NCBI GenBank assembly: GCA_019925095.2 | Contig: CM034394.1 | Coordinates: 5,654,272-5,718,271 of the forward strand | Direction of reading: 5' to 3' | From: Dendrolimus kikuchii | Lineage: Eukaryota > Arthropoda > Insecta > Lepidoptera > Lasiocampidae | DNA length: 64,000 nt | Shown: positions 56,101 to 59,307 of the stretch, piece by piece | Position numbering within the stretch: the stretch's first letter is position 1 | Layout of the letters: the number at the start of each line of letters is the position of its first letter | Translations under genes and position numbers: made by a program | Notes under the pieces: model-generated | The model's database searches: none | What the model was told of the DNA's origin: nothing | The model's input: the letters and a program-made list of their open reading frames with translations, nothing else

Positions 56101-57821
56101 CTTATCCACGCGTTAAAATTTGTCATTTGGTTTCATCGGCACACAAAGACATGATTGTATATCTCCAAGCAAAGCCGTAATATACAACGGGCAACTCTGG
56201 GGCCGATCTAAGACAACCAGGCCACAGTAAATAGCGGAAAGTTTATTCACGAAATTTACCGTGCCGGGAATCGAACCCAAAGTCTCTGGGCTACAGTGAG
56301 GTATGCTGGCAAAGACTTAGCCCACTAAAACAAAAGGCCGTCAATTGAACATAAATTTCATAAAATAGAACTTCTCTGATAACATGAAAACAAAGTGAGG
56401 CTTCACATTATCTGGCATTAACGGCAAGAAGAATGTTAAAGTCGTAATCATAGATTATAATTGATAGTTGTTTTAGAAAGAATAATCATATACAGCTTAT
56501 TATACATTAATTTGAATTTTCAAGTAAACCATGTTCTTTTATTGTTAACTAGCCCTTTCAGAACTTGGTTATTATATTCATATTATCTTTGGAACACTTC
56601 ATGATTTCGAAATAAAATATTGTTACAACTTAGCCCCCCCGACAAAGATAAATTCCACGAAGCACGCTATTACCTGTCGGCATTTGAACCAATTGTAATA
56701 CCTTTATGATTGTCTTCTTTTGTTTACTTATTTAATGGTTATTATGGAGAACAGCCTATTGTACTCGTTTATGGCCATTTGTGGGCATAATTAGTCAGGT
56801 GTGCGGATTACGATTTCTAGGAAATTAAGTCGACGATACGGGCGGGCACACTTGTATTTGTGAAATATAAAACGACGGCAGGATGGGGAGAGGGGGCAGT
56901 CAAAGCGACAACACAAGCGAGGTAAGACGTGTGTACATCTAGTGGCGGACTTTGCGTCCGGTTATATTTGTACCTGTGTTATACGTGTTTGTATAGTTCT
57001 AATAAATTCTATAGTAATTCCAACGGCATTTTAATTCGAGTCTCATAACTCATAACAATATGAGGAATATTTTAAATAAAAATATAAATTAATTAGGTTT
57101 TCTTCATTGTACTATTCCATAATTAATGGATATTTGGTGTAAATAAATACACTTAATGCAGTTGAAATCTTATGTTAATTCTTATAATATTCATAGAAAT
57201 CTATTGGACCCGAAGGACACGAGTATTCAAGACATATTTTTAGACTGATGATAAAGAATGAAAACAATAGTTCAAGAATCATCGTTTTATATACTCAGTG
57301 TACTTCAATAAAAAAATATTTAAATAAAAATTACCTATATATGCATATGTAGGTAGTTTTTAAATTTGGTCATACATTTTGAAATCCAGACAGAAACTTC
57401 AATTTTATTTATTGTTATAGATATCGAAATGGTCGACAATTCACTCGGTATTCAATGAAATTGAATTATTAAAATTTTCTTGGATATGGAGCATTTTGAT
57501 TGATTCTTCTAAATTGAAAGACAGAAATGAACCGTGTAATATCGGTTCAATTGAAATTAAAACGCCCATTCATTTAGATATTATTTTTAGTGCCTTACAA
57601 ATACGTGATGTGTCATTAAGAACTTACATAGACAACGCTTTTCCAAATGAATACGGCCGTTTGAAATGCTTTACCGAGCACATATTGTTGTGCACCCGTA
57701 CTGAGATTCCAAGGTCAGACAACCTCTGAGAGAGTTCTTCTTCCAAGTCGAAACTGCTGCAGGAGCTGGGTATGCAGACACCCCACAGTAGGCTGGAGTA
57801 TCTCGGAACGCGATGACCCAT
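21647..57821 (-). CDS. nrf-6-like: Nose resistant to fluoxetine (NRF-6)-like acyltransferase-3 membrane protein gene, 9 visible exons
   Basis: Nine - strand exons (57821-57628, 52914-52650, 46027-45867, 38585-38417, 35932-35739, 26591-26462, 25683-25494, 24423-24281, 21790-21647) join into 529 codons plus TAG with every phase matched (2,0,2,0,2,0,1,0). Exon 1 holds the end of the NRF domain ([10 protein letters not shown]); exons 2-9 hold the acyltransferase-3 domain ([59 protein letters not shown]). About ten hydrophobic segments suit a multi-pass membrane protein. In C. elegans, family members affect fluoxetine response and lipid transport; insects have many paralogues. The substrate is unknown. 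The protein is incomplete: signal peptide and first NRF half are upstream of 57821, probably outside the window. AATAAA (21625-21620) follows the stop. Introns reach 9.1 kb and are rich in transposons. Confidence 0.9.
21840..22147 (+). mobile_element. SINE-A copy, full length
   Basis: From TCCGTGCAGGAACGGAG to CTCCTCCAATAAAAAAA. It lies about 50 bases upstream (gene sense) of the last NRF exon's acceptor. Confidence 0.75.
22148..22700. other. NRF intron 8 region, unidentified repeat
   Basis: Contains (AAT)n at 22405-22420 and a block at 22500-22690 matching 13600-13740. No coding assignment. Confidence 0.4.
22700..22985 (-). mobile_element. CR1/jockey-like LINE C-terminal fragment
   Basis: The - strand reads [20 protein letters not shown] then [18 protein letters not shown], the end of a reverse-transcriptase polyprotein. 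Upstream residues [20 protein letters not shown] are frameshifted. The same subfamily occurs at 48230-48550. Confidence 0.6.
23290..23410 (+). mobile_element. Family A LINE/SINE-A 3' tail fragment
   Basis: It contains GGTGTTGTAAACATTTGTAG, CTTAAGCTGGGCTGTCTGCC and a TTTACTTCGTAATAAA end, corresponding to the shared 3' tail of LINE family A and SINE-A. Upstream sequence to 23060 is open but not recognised. Confidence 0.5.
23411..24280. other. NRF intron 8, nothing recognised
   Basis: AT-rich intron sequence without recognisable repeats or coding patterns. Confidence 0.5.
24281..24423 (-). CDS. nrf-6-like: NRF-6-like gene, visible exon 8
   Basis: Acceptor AACTTTCAG and donor GTAAGT bound two bases completing a Gly codon plus 47 codons: [47 protein letters not shown]. 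The block corresponds to the family's conserved 'F..LN.L.Y.VYL.H' region near the C terminus; the usual histidine after VYL is Gln here. Confidence 0.88.
25025..25400 (-). mobile_element. Family C LINE 3' end
   Basis: The - strand reads [32 protein letters not shown] and stop, then the family C 3' UTR (AACACTTCATTGCTCACC at 25046) with a GATA-type tail. It lies in the NRF intron between exons 7 and 8. Confidence 0.7.
25494..25683 (-). CDS. nrf-6-like: NRF-6-like gene, visible exon 7
   Basis: Acceptor TCTCAACAG and donor GTAATG bound 190 bases ending in phase 1. It reads [40 protein letters not shown] and [20 protein letters not shown], i.e. two hydrophobic segments around a short loop. A - strand LINE 3' end lies just downstream (25400-25025). 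Confidence 0.88.
26010..26172 (+). mobile_element. T1 SINE fragment
   Basis: CCACTTAGGCAATTTTC, ATTGCAACCTGCATGTTGAG, GTCTTGTATAAGCGGG and a diverged 3' end before an ATT-rich tail. Confidence 0.55.
26462..26591 (-). CDS. nrf-6-like: NRF-6-like gene, visible exon 6
   Basis: Acceptor AATTTCAG and donor GTAAGT bound one base plus 43 codons. It reads [43 protein letters not shown]. The pattern Y-x-x-P-x-x-R-x6-IG precedes a membrane helix and is conserved in the family. The 9.1-kb intron before it is the largest in the visible gene. Confidence 0.88.
26592..27489. other. Start of the 9.1-kb NRF intron
   Basis: AT-rich; a decayed relative of the ATGACCGGTT MITE at about 27060-27200, otherwise unassigned. 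Confidence 0.4.
27490..28090 (-). mobile_element. LINE 3' part with restriction-like endonuclease-type tail (family E)
   Basis: - strand fragments read [20 protein letters not shown] and [14 protein letters not shown], then [20 protein letters not shown] with [20 protein letters not shown], and end [21 protein letters not shown]. The DGKRPDG...VWDAT pattern recalls the PD-(D/E)XK restriction-like nuclease at the C terminus of some non-LTR elements. A frameshift near 27907 and stops show it is dead. It lies in the large NRF intron 5-6 side. Confidence 0.6.
28330..28560 (-). mobile_element. R1-like LINE 3' UTR fragment
   Basis: A GC-rich stretch containing GGGGTGGTTTGTAA and CCACGGGAG about 15-20 bases apart, as in the fragment at 49870-49920. 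No intact coding sequence; the assignment rests on similarity to that copy. Confidence 0.4.
28647..28978 (+). mobile_element. Helitron-like non-autonomous element (H2)
   Basis: It starts A|TCTATATATTAATACGTG and runs through GCGGACGGGGGAGTATGAAA to TTTCGACCACGGGCGAG; the terminal CTAG has decayed to TTAG. An inverted relative lies at 48656-48983. Confidence 0.6.
29190..30058 (+). mobile_element. CR1/Daphne-like LINE (family C), 3' part
   Basis: The + strand reads [60 protein letters not shown], then a TGA where Leu-Pro is expected, then [20 protein letters not shown]. The 3' UTR at 29939-30058 (GGGTTGCCTGGAAAAGATTG, AACAATAAAGAGTTTTC) matches the other family C copies. The tail is a CATT/ATTC microsatellite. 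Confidence 0.75.
30709..30870. repeat. Minisatellite, about 27-bp unit, five to six copies
   Basis: Units such as ACTGTTTTTAGAATTTGATA (+TAAATT) repeat at 30711, 30737, 30780, 30808 and 30833 with drift; one unit has expanded into an (AT)n run (30750-30772). Confidence 0.75.
30870..32167. other. NRF intron 5, mostly unassigned
   Basis: 31860-32065 has the look of a dispersed non-coding element (AATCTCCTCCTTTTTTTGAA, CTCGGTTAAAAA). The rest shows nothing I recognise. Confidence 0.4.
32168..32263 (+). mobile_element. RTE-like LINE 3' end
   Basis: The last about 80 bases of the RTE-like family (GTGTGTAAGAATGGGCC, GGGAACTGGCGTGAAGTT) followed by an (ATGT)n tail. Confidence 0.7.
32566..32876 (+). 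mobile_element. SINE-A copy, full length
   Basis: From TCCGTACAGGAACGGAG to AAGCCATAAAAAAAACC. The antisense strand is open for 113 codons (32877-32536). Confidence 0.75.
32968..33064 (-). mobile_element. RTE-like LINE 3' end
   Basis: A - strand copy of the RTE-like 3' end (ACTTCAAGCCAGTTCCCTTG, CCTCACTTGCTTCTTTGACA). The tetranucleotide tail is almost lost. Confidence 0.65.
33345..34015 (-). mobile_element. Family C LINE 3' end
   Basis: The - strand reads GMRYLLLSE and [12 protein letters not shown] in two frames, with a 3' UTR ending at AACACTTTATTGCTCATC and a GATA tail near 33345-33358. The coding end abuts the SINE-A copy at 34033. A short Helitron-like end (CAACGTTTGCCGGGTCAG) lies at 33697-33714. 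Confidence 0.6.
34033..34290 (+). mobile_element. SINE-A copy, diverged and 3'-truncated
   Basis: CTGTACAGGAACATAAAATA ... GGTAACCACTTTCCATTAGG; the A-tail end is missing. Confidence 0.65.
34291..35738. other. NRF intron 5 upstream end
   Basis: Apart from the RTE tail (34880-35042) no gene or family is recognised. 35150-35470 is less AT-rich but has no coding pattern. Confidence 0.4.
34880..35042 (+). mobile_element. RTE-like LINE 3' end
   Basis: A + strand copy starting near GATGTCAGGAGCCTTAAGAA and ending GGCGTGAAGTT plus (ATGT)n. It is 5'-truncated within the coding tail. Confidence 0.75.
35739..35932 (-). CDS. nrf-6-like: NRF-6-like gene, visible exon 5
   Basis: Acceptor TTATTCCAG and donor GTAAGT bound 194 bases ending in phase 2 (TC of a Ser codon). 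It reads [33 protein letters not shown], then [20 protein letters not shown] and [11 protein letters not shown]. The C-x-x-H-T-x5-DMQLY block is the best-conserved part of the family. Confidence 0.92.
36040..36295 (+). mobile_element. RTE-like LINE C-terminal fragment
   Basis: The + strand reads [20 protein letters not shown], then [16 protein letters not shown] and, in another frame, LTLGR; this resembles the RT-tail pattern RMxEDxxxKKAYLGxxxG, [12 protein letters not shown]. Stops and frameshifts show it is dead. Confidence 0.6.
36365..36607 (-). mobile_element. H3 Helitron-like element, canonical ends
   Basis: - strand A|TCTTATACTAATATATAA ... GTCGCAGGCACAGCTAG|T, 243 bp; the body is the same as 17737-17994. 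Confidence 0.7.
37029..37524 (+). mobile_element. GC-rich non-LTR insertion inside a SINE-A copy
   Basis: A 496-base GC-rich segment ending AATAAAAAA is flanked by perfect 10-base direct repeats GACAGTATTG (37019-37028 and 37525-37534). SINE-A sequence resumes exactly after the second repeat. This is the signature of a target-primed retrotransposon insertion. It contains a perfect 10-bp hairpin (37423-37448). The family is not identified; composition suggests an R1-like 3' UTR. Confidence 0.75.
37423..37448. repeat. Perfect GC-rich hairpin
   Basis: TCGCGAAGCG, loop AAGGCT, CGCTTCGCGA, inside the retrotransposon insertion at 37029-37524. Confidence 0.85.
38055..38225 (-). mobile_element. Family E LINE 3' end
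   Basis: The - strand reads [20 protein letters not shown] followed by a stop and a 3' UTR that contains the family hairpin (38066-38106: GTATTCTAC arm and GTAGAATAC arm). Confidence 0.65.
38417..38585 (-). CDS. nrf-6-like: NRF-6-like gene, visible exon 4
   Basis: Acceptor ATGTTCACAG and donor GTAATT bound one base plus 56 codons. It reads [20 protein letters not shown], then [20 protein letters not shown] and [17 protein letters not shown]. The GPxW and C...xMWKSxLFIxNxFG spacing is typical of NRF-6 proteins. The last 28 bases plus 15 bases of intron are duplicated at 39617-39659 with one mismatch. Confidence 0.9.
38725..38831 (-). mobile_element. T2 SINE with internal deletion
   Basis: - strand head ATGACGGCCTCTGTGATTGA joined directly to the T2 tail (GCGTCACTTGCCTAATTTGG); the B-box segment is deleted. 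Confidence 0.7.
38857..39564 (+). mobile_element. RTE-like LINE, 5'-truncated, 12-bp TSD
   Basis: The same family as 44667-45462, about 700 bases, + strand. Readings include [40 protein letters not shown] and [14 protein letters not shown], with a frameshift near 39065 and a stop near 39343. The tail is (ATGT)n at 39550-39564. AACTATGATTTT flanks it at 38845-38856 and 39565-39576. Confidence 0.85.
39617..39659 (-). pseudogene. Partial copy of the 3' end of NRF exon 4 and its donor
   Basis: A 43-base stretch repeats 38402-38444 with a single mismatch. It contains the last 28 bases of exon 4 (reading HNYFGFEKM, Glu to Lys) and the first 15 bases of the intron including the GT donor. It lies about 1.1 kb upstream of the real exon in the gene's sense and has no acceptor. 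Similarity stops abruptly on both sides. Confidence 0.8.
39765..39812 (-). mobile_element. SINE-A 3' fragment
   Basis: CACGAGTTCAACAGACAGG, CCCAGCTGATGGAAAACGG; only the last about 45 bases of the family. Confidence 0.5.
39813..40934. other. NRF intron 3, nothing recognised
   Basis: AT-rich. An open frame at 40564-40788 (+) has no recognisable domain and no splice support; treated as chance. Confidence 0.4.
40935..41300 (-). mobile_element. SINE-A copy, interrupted and decayed
   Basis: GGTTACCATTGCTTATGGAC at the 3' side and CTACAAATGCGCTGCTGCTG ... GCCTCTTACGACTGGCCGC on the other, separated by about 120 unrelated bases (40981-41100). Confidence 0.6.
41942..42405 (+). repeat. Solo LTR, 464 bp, 4-bp TSD
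   Basis: TGTTACGACC...CTCGTAACA, flanked by GTAT (41938-41941 and 42406-42409). It shares blocks CTTCTTTTGTTTACTT, GTGTTATACGTGTTTGTATA and AATTCCAACGGCATTTTAAT with the copy at 56621. A TATAAAG core lies near 42159. Confidence 0.85.
42410..42826 (+). mobile_element. H1 Helitron-like element, 3' part
   Basis: It ends GTCTGCCGGGACAGCTAG|T (42826). The body contains AGACCGATTTCGATGACATT and AGATTCACAATTAGACCCGG. Its 5' part is interrupted or bounded by the solo LTR (41942-42405). Confidence 0.6.
42827..43639. other. NRF intron 3, nothing recognised
   Basis: AT-rich, no repeats of the families described and no coding pattern. Confidence 0.4.
43640..43694. repeat. (AG)n microsatellite
   Basis: GAAAGAAAG passing into an uninterrupted (AG)n run; it adjoins the 3' end of a family C LINE fragment. 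Confidence 0.95.
43695..43810 (-). mobile_element. Family C LINE 3' UTR fragment
   Basis: It contains CAGTTTATTGTATACCATT, GGCGGCCTTATATCGCTAAG and CTGTTCCAGACAACCCG; the 3' end abuts a long (AG)n microsatellite. Confidence 0.6.
43875..44107 (-). mobile_element. tRNA-derived SINE (family T2), full length
   Basis: On the - strand it starts ATGACGGCCTCTGTGGTTGA. A box TGGTTGAGCGG (44095-44085) and B box GGTTCGATTCC (44040-44030) both match the consensus at tRNA-like spacing. The body ends near GTATATTACCC and GTTTGTCTGCCG, with an AT-rich tail. Confidence 0.8.
44108..44175. repeat. (AT)n microsatellite
   Basis: About 68 bases of almost pure AT following the head of the T2 SINE. Confidence 0.95.
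44278..44562 (+). mobile_element. T1-like SINE, diverged, full length
   Basis: B-box-like GGTTTGAACCC near 44331, GAGCTAATGTGCATTATGT, ACGTGATGAAACTTCCACAT, GCCTTGGATTGGCGTGGCC, GGGACTTTTATGGGCTG. The same layout as the T1 family. Confidence 0.65.
44667..45462 (-). mobile_element. RTE-like LINE, 5'-truncated, perfect 13-bp TSD
   Basis: The - strand ORF (to 44688) encodes about 257 residues of a reverse-transcriptase C-terminal half: [84 protein letters not shown], ending [12 protein letters not shown]. The 3' tail is an (ATGT)n run seen as CATACATA at 44667-44686. TACTTAATAAGCA flanks both ends (44654-44666 and 45463-45475). The apparent first Met codons of the open frame come from the target duplication, so the coding part is truncated. 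Confidence 0.85.
45867..46027 (-). CDS. nrf-6-like: NRF-6-like gene, visible exon 3
   Basis: Acceptor TAATTTTCAG and donor GTACGC bound 161 bases ending in phase 2 (AG of an Arg codon). It reads [32 protein letters not shown], then a lysine-rich cytosolic-type loop ([17 protein letters not shown]). The [11 protein letters not shown] segment corresponds to the second or third membrane helix of the family (usually xVDTFFxLSGxL). Confidence 0.88.
46053..46262 (-). mobile_element. T2 SINE, diverged
   Basis: B box as AATCGAACCCGGG in reverse at 46205, CCGATCTCAGACACCAAGAT and tail GTCGGCAGACAAACACCC. It lies just upstream (gene sense) of the NRF exon 3 acceptor. Confidence 0.65.
46319..46689. mobile_element. 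hAT-like MITE, 371 bp, 8-bp TSD
   Basis: It starts CAGTGGCACATGG and ends CACGCCACTG. The flanks CTAAGTAT (46311-46318) and ATAAGTAT (46690-46697) match at 7 of 8. The same family as 20418-20730. Confidence 0.8.
46698..47214. other. NRF intron 2, unassigned
   Basis: 47065-47190 (CGCCTTAATTACGCAACAGA, GCTAACGTTGTAAGGGG) looks like a dispersed non-coding element; the rest is unassigned. Confidence 0.35.
47215..47365 (-). mobile_element. Family C LINE 3' UTR fragment
   Basis: It contains AATTTATTGTTCACCAC, GGCGGCCTTATCGCTTTAGA and GATCTCTTCCAGACAACCCG; the 3' tail is (GATA)n at 47219-47238. Confidence 0.65.
47545..47895 (+). mobile_element. RTE/BovB-like LINE C-terminal fragment
   Basis: The + strand reads [27 protein letters not shown], then after a frameshift [20 protein letters not shown] and [10 protein letters not shown]. 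These are reverse-transcriptase tail motifs of an RTE-type element, different from the (ATGT)n-tailed family. Confidence 0.65.
48230..48550 (-). mobile_element. CR1/jockey-like LINE C-terminal fragment
   Basis: The - strand has 106 open codons: [69 protein letters not shown]. These are the conserved tail of a CR1/jockey-like polyprotein. The 3' end (WNSLPES) is frameshifted. Confidence 0.65.
48656..48983 (-). mobile_element. Helitron-like non-autonomous element (H2), canonical ends
   Basis: On the - strand it starts A|TCTACATATTAATACGTG (48983) and ends GGGCGACCACTAG|T (48656), so it sits between A and T as Helitrons do. 328 bp, no coding sequence. Confidence 0.7.
48984..49547. other. NRF intron 2, unassigned
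   Basis: 49320-49547 becomes GC-richer towards the R1-like fragment and may be part of an adjoining element; no coding pattern. Confidence 0.35.
49548..50256 (-). mobile_element. 5'-truncated R1-clade-like LINE 3' fragment
   Basis: A GC-rich block in AT-rich DNA ending in a T-run at 49548 (poly(A) on the - strand). The - strand reads [20 protein letters not shown] then an arginine-rich run (QRRKRRRRR), paralleling the C terminus of the ORF2 at 60698 (SLKEAAERTREV then RRRRTGGRRRR). The UTR segment around 49870-49930 also resembles 28480-28530. Confidence 0.65.
50290..50450 (+). mobile_element. H1 Helitron-like fragment
   Basis: TTTTGATGACATTTTTTGTA, TTTAAATTCACAATTAGATC and CAACGACTGCTAGG: a decayed copy of the 42660-42826 end. 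Confidence 0.5.
50567..51125 (+). mobile_element. SINE-A copy (+) interrupted by another SINE-A copy
   Basis: The 5' part 50567-50745 (CCGTGCACGAACGGAG ... GGTTGCACTTT) and the 3' part 51058-51125 (AAAGCACCTTTGCTTTCC ... CATGCAATAAAAAAA) flank the inverted copy. Confidence 0.75.
50746..51057 (-). mobile_element. SINE-A copy (-) nested in a + copy
   Basis: Poly(T) at the left end (its A-tail), then GAGTTCAGTAGACAGGCAGA through CGCCGTTCCTGCACGGATA. GCACTTT/GCACCTTT at the two joints looks like its target duplication. The strand opposite to its A-tail (window + strand) is open for 118 codons (50766-51122). Confidence 0.75.
51126..52649. other. NRF intron 2 near exon 2
   Basis: Apart from the H3-related piece (51522-51780), 52290-52460 is GC-richer (+ strand reading [20 protein letters not shown]) but unrecognised. 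No other feature. Confidence 0.35.
51522..51780 (-). mobile_element. H3-related element, diverged
   Basis: CAGGTTTTGCCCGCGGCTTC at one end and GTAACAAATAAACTCACATT at the other, the layout of H3 relatives; the CTAG end is not preserved. Confidence 0.45.
52650..52914 (-). CDS. nrf-6-like: NRF-6-like gene, visible exon 2 (TM1 and start of acyltransferase domain)
   Basis: Acceptor GCTCTCCAG and donor GTGAGT bound 265 bases: one base completing an Ile codon and 88 codons. It starts with a membrane segment [16 protein letters not shown], then a soluble stretch ([18 protein letters not shown]), then [20 protein letters not shown], the conserved opening of the acyltransferase-3 domain with its histidine retained, and ends [11 protein letters not shown]. 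It is strikingly GC-rich compared with the flanks. Confidence 0.9.
53149..53301 (+). mobile_element. RTE-like LINE 3' end
   Basis: A + strand copy from CCTTAAGAACAGACGAG to GGCGTGAAGTT with an (ATGT)n tail to 53300. Confidence 0.75.
53398..53794 (-). mobile_element. H3 Helitron-like element with internal duplication
   Basis: - strand A|TCTTATACTAATACTCGT ... GTCGCGGGCAGAAGCTAG|T, 397 bp. The 5' half of the family (AAAATTCTTTCAGTGTTAG, GCGCTAATCTCAG-like) occurs twice in tandem (near 53560-53660 and 53665-53790). It contains the hairpin AGCCTATATCAT/ATGATATAGGCT (53499-53532). Confidence 0.7.
54370..54495 (+). mobile_element. Family C LINE 3' UTR fragment
   Basis: A + strand remnant: AATTGCCTGGAAGAGATTGC, GTTCGTAATAAAGAG. 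No coding sequence retained. Confidence 0.5.
54503..54578. repeat. Perfect 38-bp tandem duplication
   Basis: TAGGATTTATTTTAAAACTA plus the next 18 bases (54503-54540) are repeated without any change at 54541-54578. Confidence 0.95.
54575..54712 (-). mobile_element. Family E LINE 3' end
   Basis: A decayed copy of the 38055-38225 block in the same orientation: ATAGGTAAGGTGCTTAGAAG, ACTGGCTACGCTACCTCGCT. One hairpin arm (GTAGAATATTAAG) is still visible. Confidence 0.5.
54713..55229. other. NRF intron 1, nothing recognised
   Basis: AT-rich intron without identified elements. Confidence 0.4.
55230..55448 (-). mobile_element. SINE-A copy, 5'-truncated
   Basis: TTGCATGAGTTCAGCAGACA ... GGGCAATTGCCCTACCATG; truncated near the same internal point as 21083 and 58557. 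Confidence 0.7.
55783..56096 (+). mobile_element. SINE-A copy, full length
   Basis: From TCCGTGCAGGAACGGAG to CTCTGCCATAAAAAAAA; TATGTCTT occurs just before and just after and may be its target duplication. Confidence 0.75.
56138..56342 (-). mobile_element. T2 SINE, full length
   Basis: Reverse B box GGAATCGAACCC at 56267, TACAACGGGCAACTCTGG, GCCGATCTAAGACAACC, head GACGGCCTTTTGTTTTAGTG. Confidence 0.7.
56621..57057 (+). repeat. Solo LTR, 437 bp, 4-bp TSD
   Basis: TGTTACAACT...CATAACA flanked by ATAT (56617-56620 and 57058-57061). The same family as 41942-42405 and, inverted, 1138-1615. It contains ATATAAAAC near 56866 (TATA-like) and AATAAATTC near 57001 (possible poly(A) signal). Confidence 0.85.
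57062..57627. other. NRF intron 1 directly after exon 1
   Basis: AT-rich sequence between the solo LTR and the exon 1 donor; no features recognised. Confidence 0.4.
57628..57821 (-). CDS. nrf-6-like: NRF-6-like gene, visible exon 1 (end of NRF domain)
   Basis: A T-rich acceptor ending GTCGTAG precedes the exon and donor GTAAGT follows after TCTAT (phase 2). It reads [20 protein letters not shown], then [38 protein letters not shown]. The motif GVCxPSSCS is the hallmark of the extracellular NRF domain. The leading ATG coincides with the splice acceptor and is unlikely to be the start codon, because family members have a signal peptide and more NRF sequence before this point. Confidence 0.88.
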
Positions 57822-58123
57822 CTACGACAAAAAAAAACATTTAAAAGATTTACAGGTATCGAATCTTCGAATTGCATTTTTTTGTACAATGTACATTGCT
57901 TCGGATTACGAAATGTTAAATAAAATACATATTTACAGAAAAATCAATGACAATAATAAAGTCTGAAGAGAAAAACAATTTTTATATTTGTTCATTGTAT
58001 TTTAAACAATGCTAGAAATGAGCATTGCCCACTAGAATAACTTATGTAGCTTTAGTTATTCAGGTTTTTTTATGAGATCAGAACCTCTGATTGTTGTGTC
58101 TTGTTTTCTATAGTAAGAATCCT

Positions 58124-58163
58124 GGAATCCCTCGGAAATGTTTCTACATTTCCGAGGGATTCC
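58124..58163. repeat. Perfect 18-bp inverted repeat
   Basis: GGAATCCCTCGGAAATGT, spacer TTCT, then its exact reverse complement. It lies in the repeat at 58120-58690. Confidence 0.9.
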
Positions 58164-58320
58164 CGAAGTAAAAAGTAGCGCAAAGTTTAGGTCTAAATAT
58201 TAGCTGTCGATCAGTGAAAACCCCATCGAAACCGGCCCAGTAGTTTTTATGTGAATCTCGAACAAACAAAAAACAGACAAGAAATCTAAAAAAGTTGCAT
58301 CGTGTTCTTCATCGTTTATA

Positions 58321-58557
58321 TTTTTTTTTTATTGCAGGAGATCAGCAGACAGGCAGACGGCCCACTCGATAGAAAGCGGTTACCATCGCCTATGGACACT
58401 TGCAACACCAAAGTTGCTACTAATGCGCTGCTGCTCTCTTAAGGGAGACTGGAACCTGGTCACTAATGCCGGAACACAACACTCAAGGTTGTTATGGCGA
58501 CATACTTTAGACCAGGGGTGGTAGCCATCCAGTCGGGCAAATGCCCTACCACCTGGC
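58321..58557 (-). mobile_element. SINE-A copy inserted in an older repeat
   Basis: TTTTTTTTTTATTGCAGGAG ... GCCCTACCACCTGGCAAA. The flanks (CGTGTTCTTCATCGTTTATA and ATATAGTCTATTC) are contiguous in the related repeat at about 4481-4513, which gives the empty site. Confidence 0.75.
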
Positions 58558-58690
58558 AAAGTATATTATATAGTCTATTCTAGTTGTTTTTTTTTAATAG
58601 TTTCAATGTACAGACACGGCATGTTTAGAATTTTATGATATTATAGATAGATAGTAATATTAATCCATTAAAGCTGCTGGGCTCAGAGAT

Positions 58691-59307
58691 TCCTTTTTTT
58701 GTTTTCTTAGGGGAACAGACAGTGAAAAGGCCTAGCGGACTGCAGTTCTATAGGTAGATAGGTATACTAGAAAGAAAATTTCTGCAATTGGGAAATGCAC
58801 TTTACTGGATATCACTTTTCTCGTTATTAACTTATCAACAGTATTGTGGCGAAATAAACCTTCACTCACTGGGCAATCGGCCATATATTATGTATGTTTT
58901 GAAATTGACATTACAGACAGACAGGGAGATAAAAGACGTAGTATAAAAATGTACAATTTAACCTGTAATTATATTCTTATGGGCTCATTCATTTTGAGTT
59001 AGAGTAAGTTTAAAGTGTTCGTAAAGAAGCCTTTAAACTTATTCAGACTCAATATGAAGAAGACCGTAATTGTTTATCGTTTTTGTTTTGTAAATAGCAA
59101 ACAAAAAATTATACATTTATAAAGTATGGGCCATTTTATTTCCTTCGCCATTGACCCGTCAGTGTTTTAAAAAAATATTTTTTTACAAATATGAGCTCTA
59201 GGGAGGCCGTAGTTAATGGACGTTATATCCGGCACACACATCCAAGGCAGATTGGCGAGTCTTGGATCTGTCTATGTTTAAAAACAAATTGTATTCAGAA
59301 TTCTTTA
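58691..59307. other. Upstream of NRF exon 1, nothing recognised
   Basis: I looked on the - strand for the missing NRF-domain exons (a GxYC-type motif near an acceptor/donor pair) and did not find one. Confidence 0.4.

Larger units (their letters stand above)
58120..58690. repeat. Interspersed repeat (same family as 161-620) with SINE-A insert
   Basis: TTCCGAGGGATTCCCGAAGT, AACCGGCCCAGTAGTTTTTA, CTATTCTAGTTGTTTTTTTT, GACACGGCATGTTTAGAATT match the repeat at 161-620. SINE-A (58321-58557) is inserted within. It begins with a perfect 18-bp hairpin (58124-58163). Confidence 0.55.

Noticed and set aside
57821..57821. ATG at the start of NRF visible exon 1 as the true start codon
   Set aside because: It directly follows a splice acceptor, and the NRF domain normally has a signal peptide and further Cys-containing sequence upstream of GVCxPSSC.
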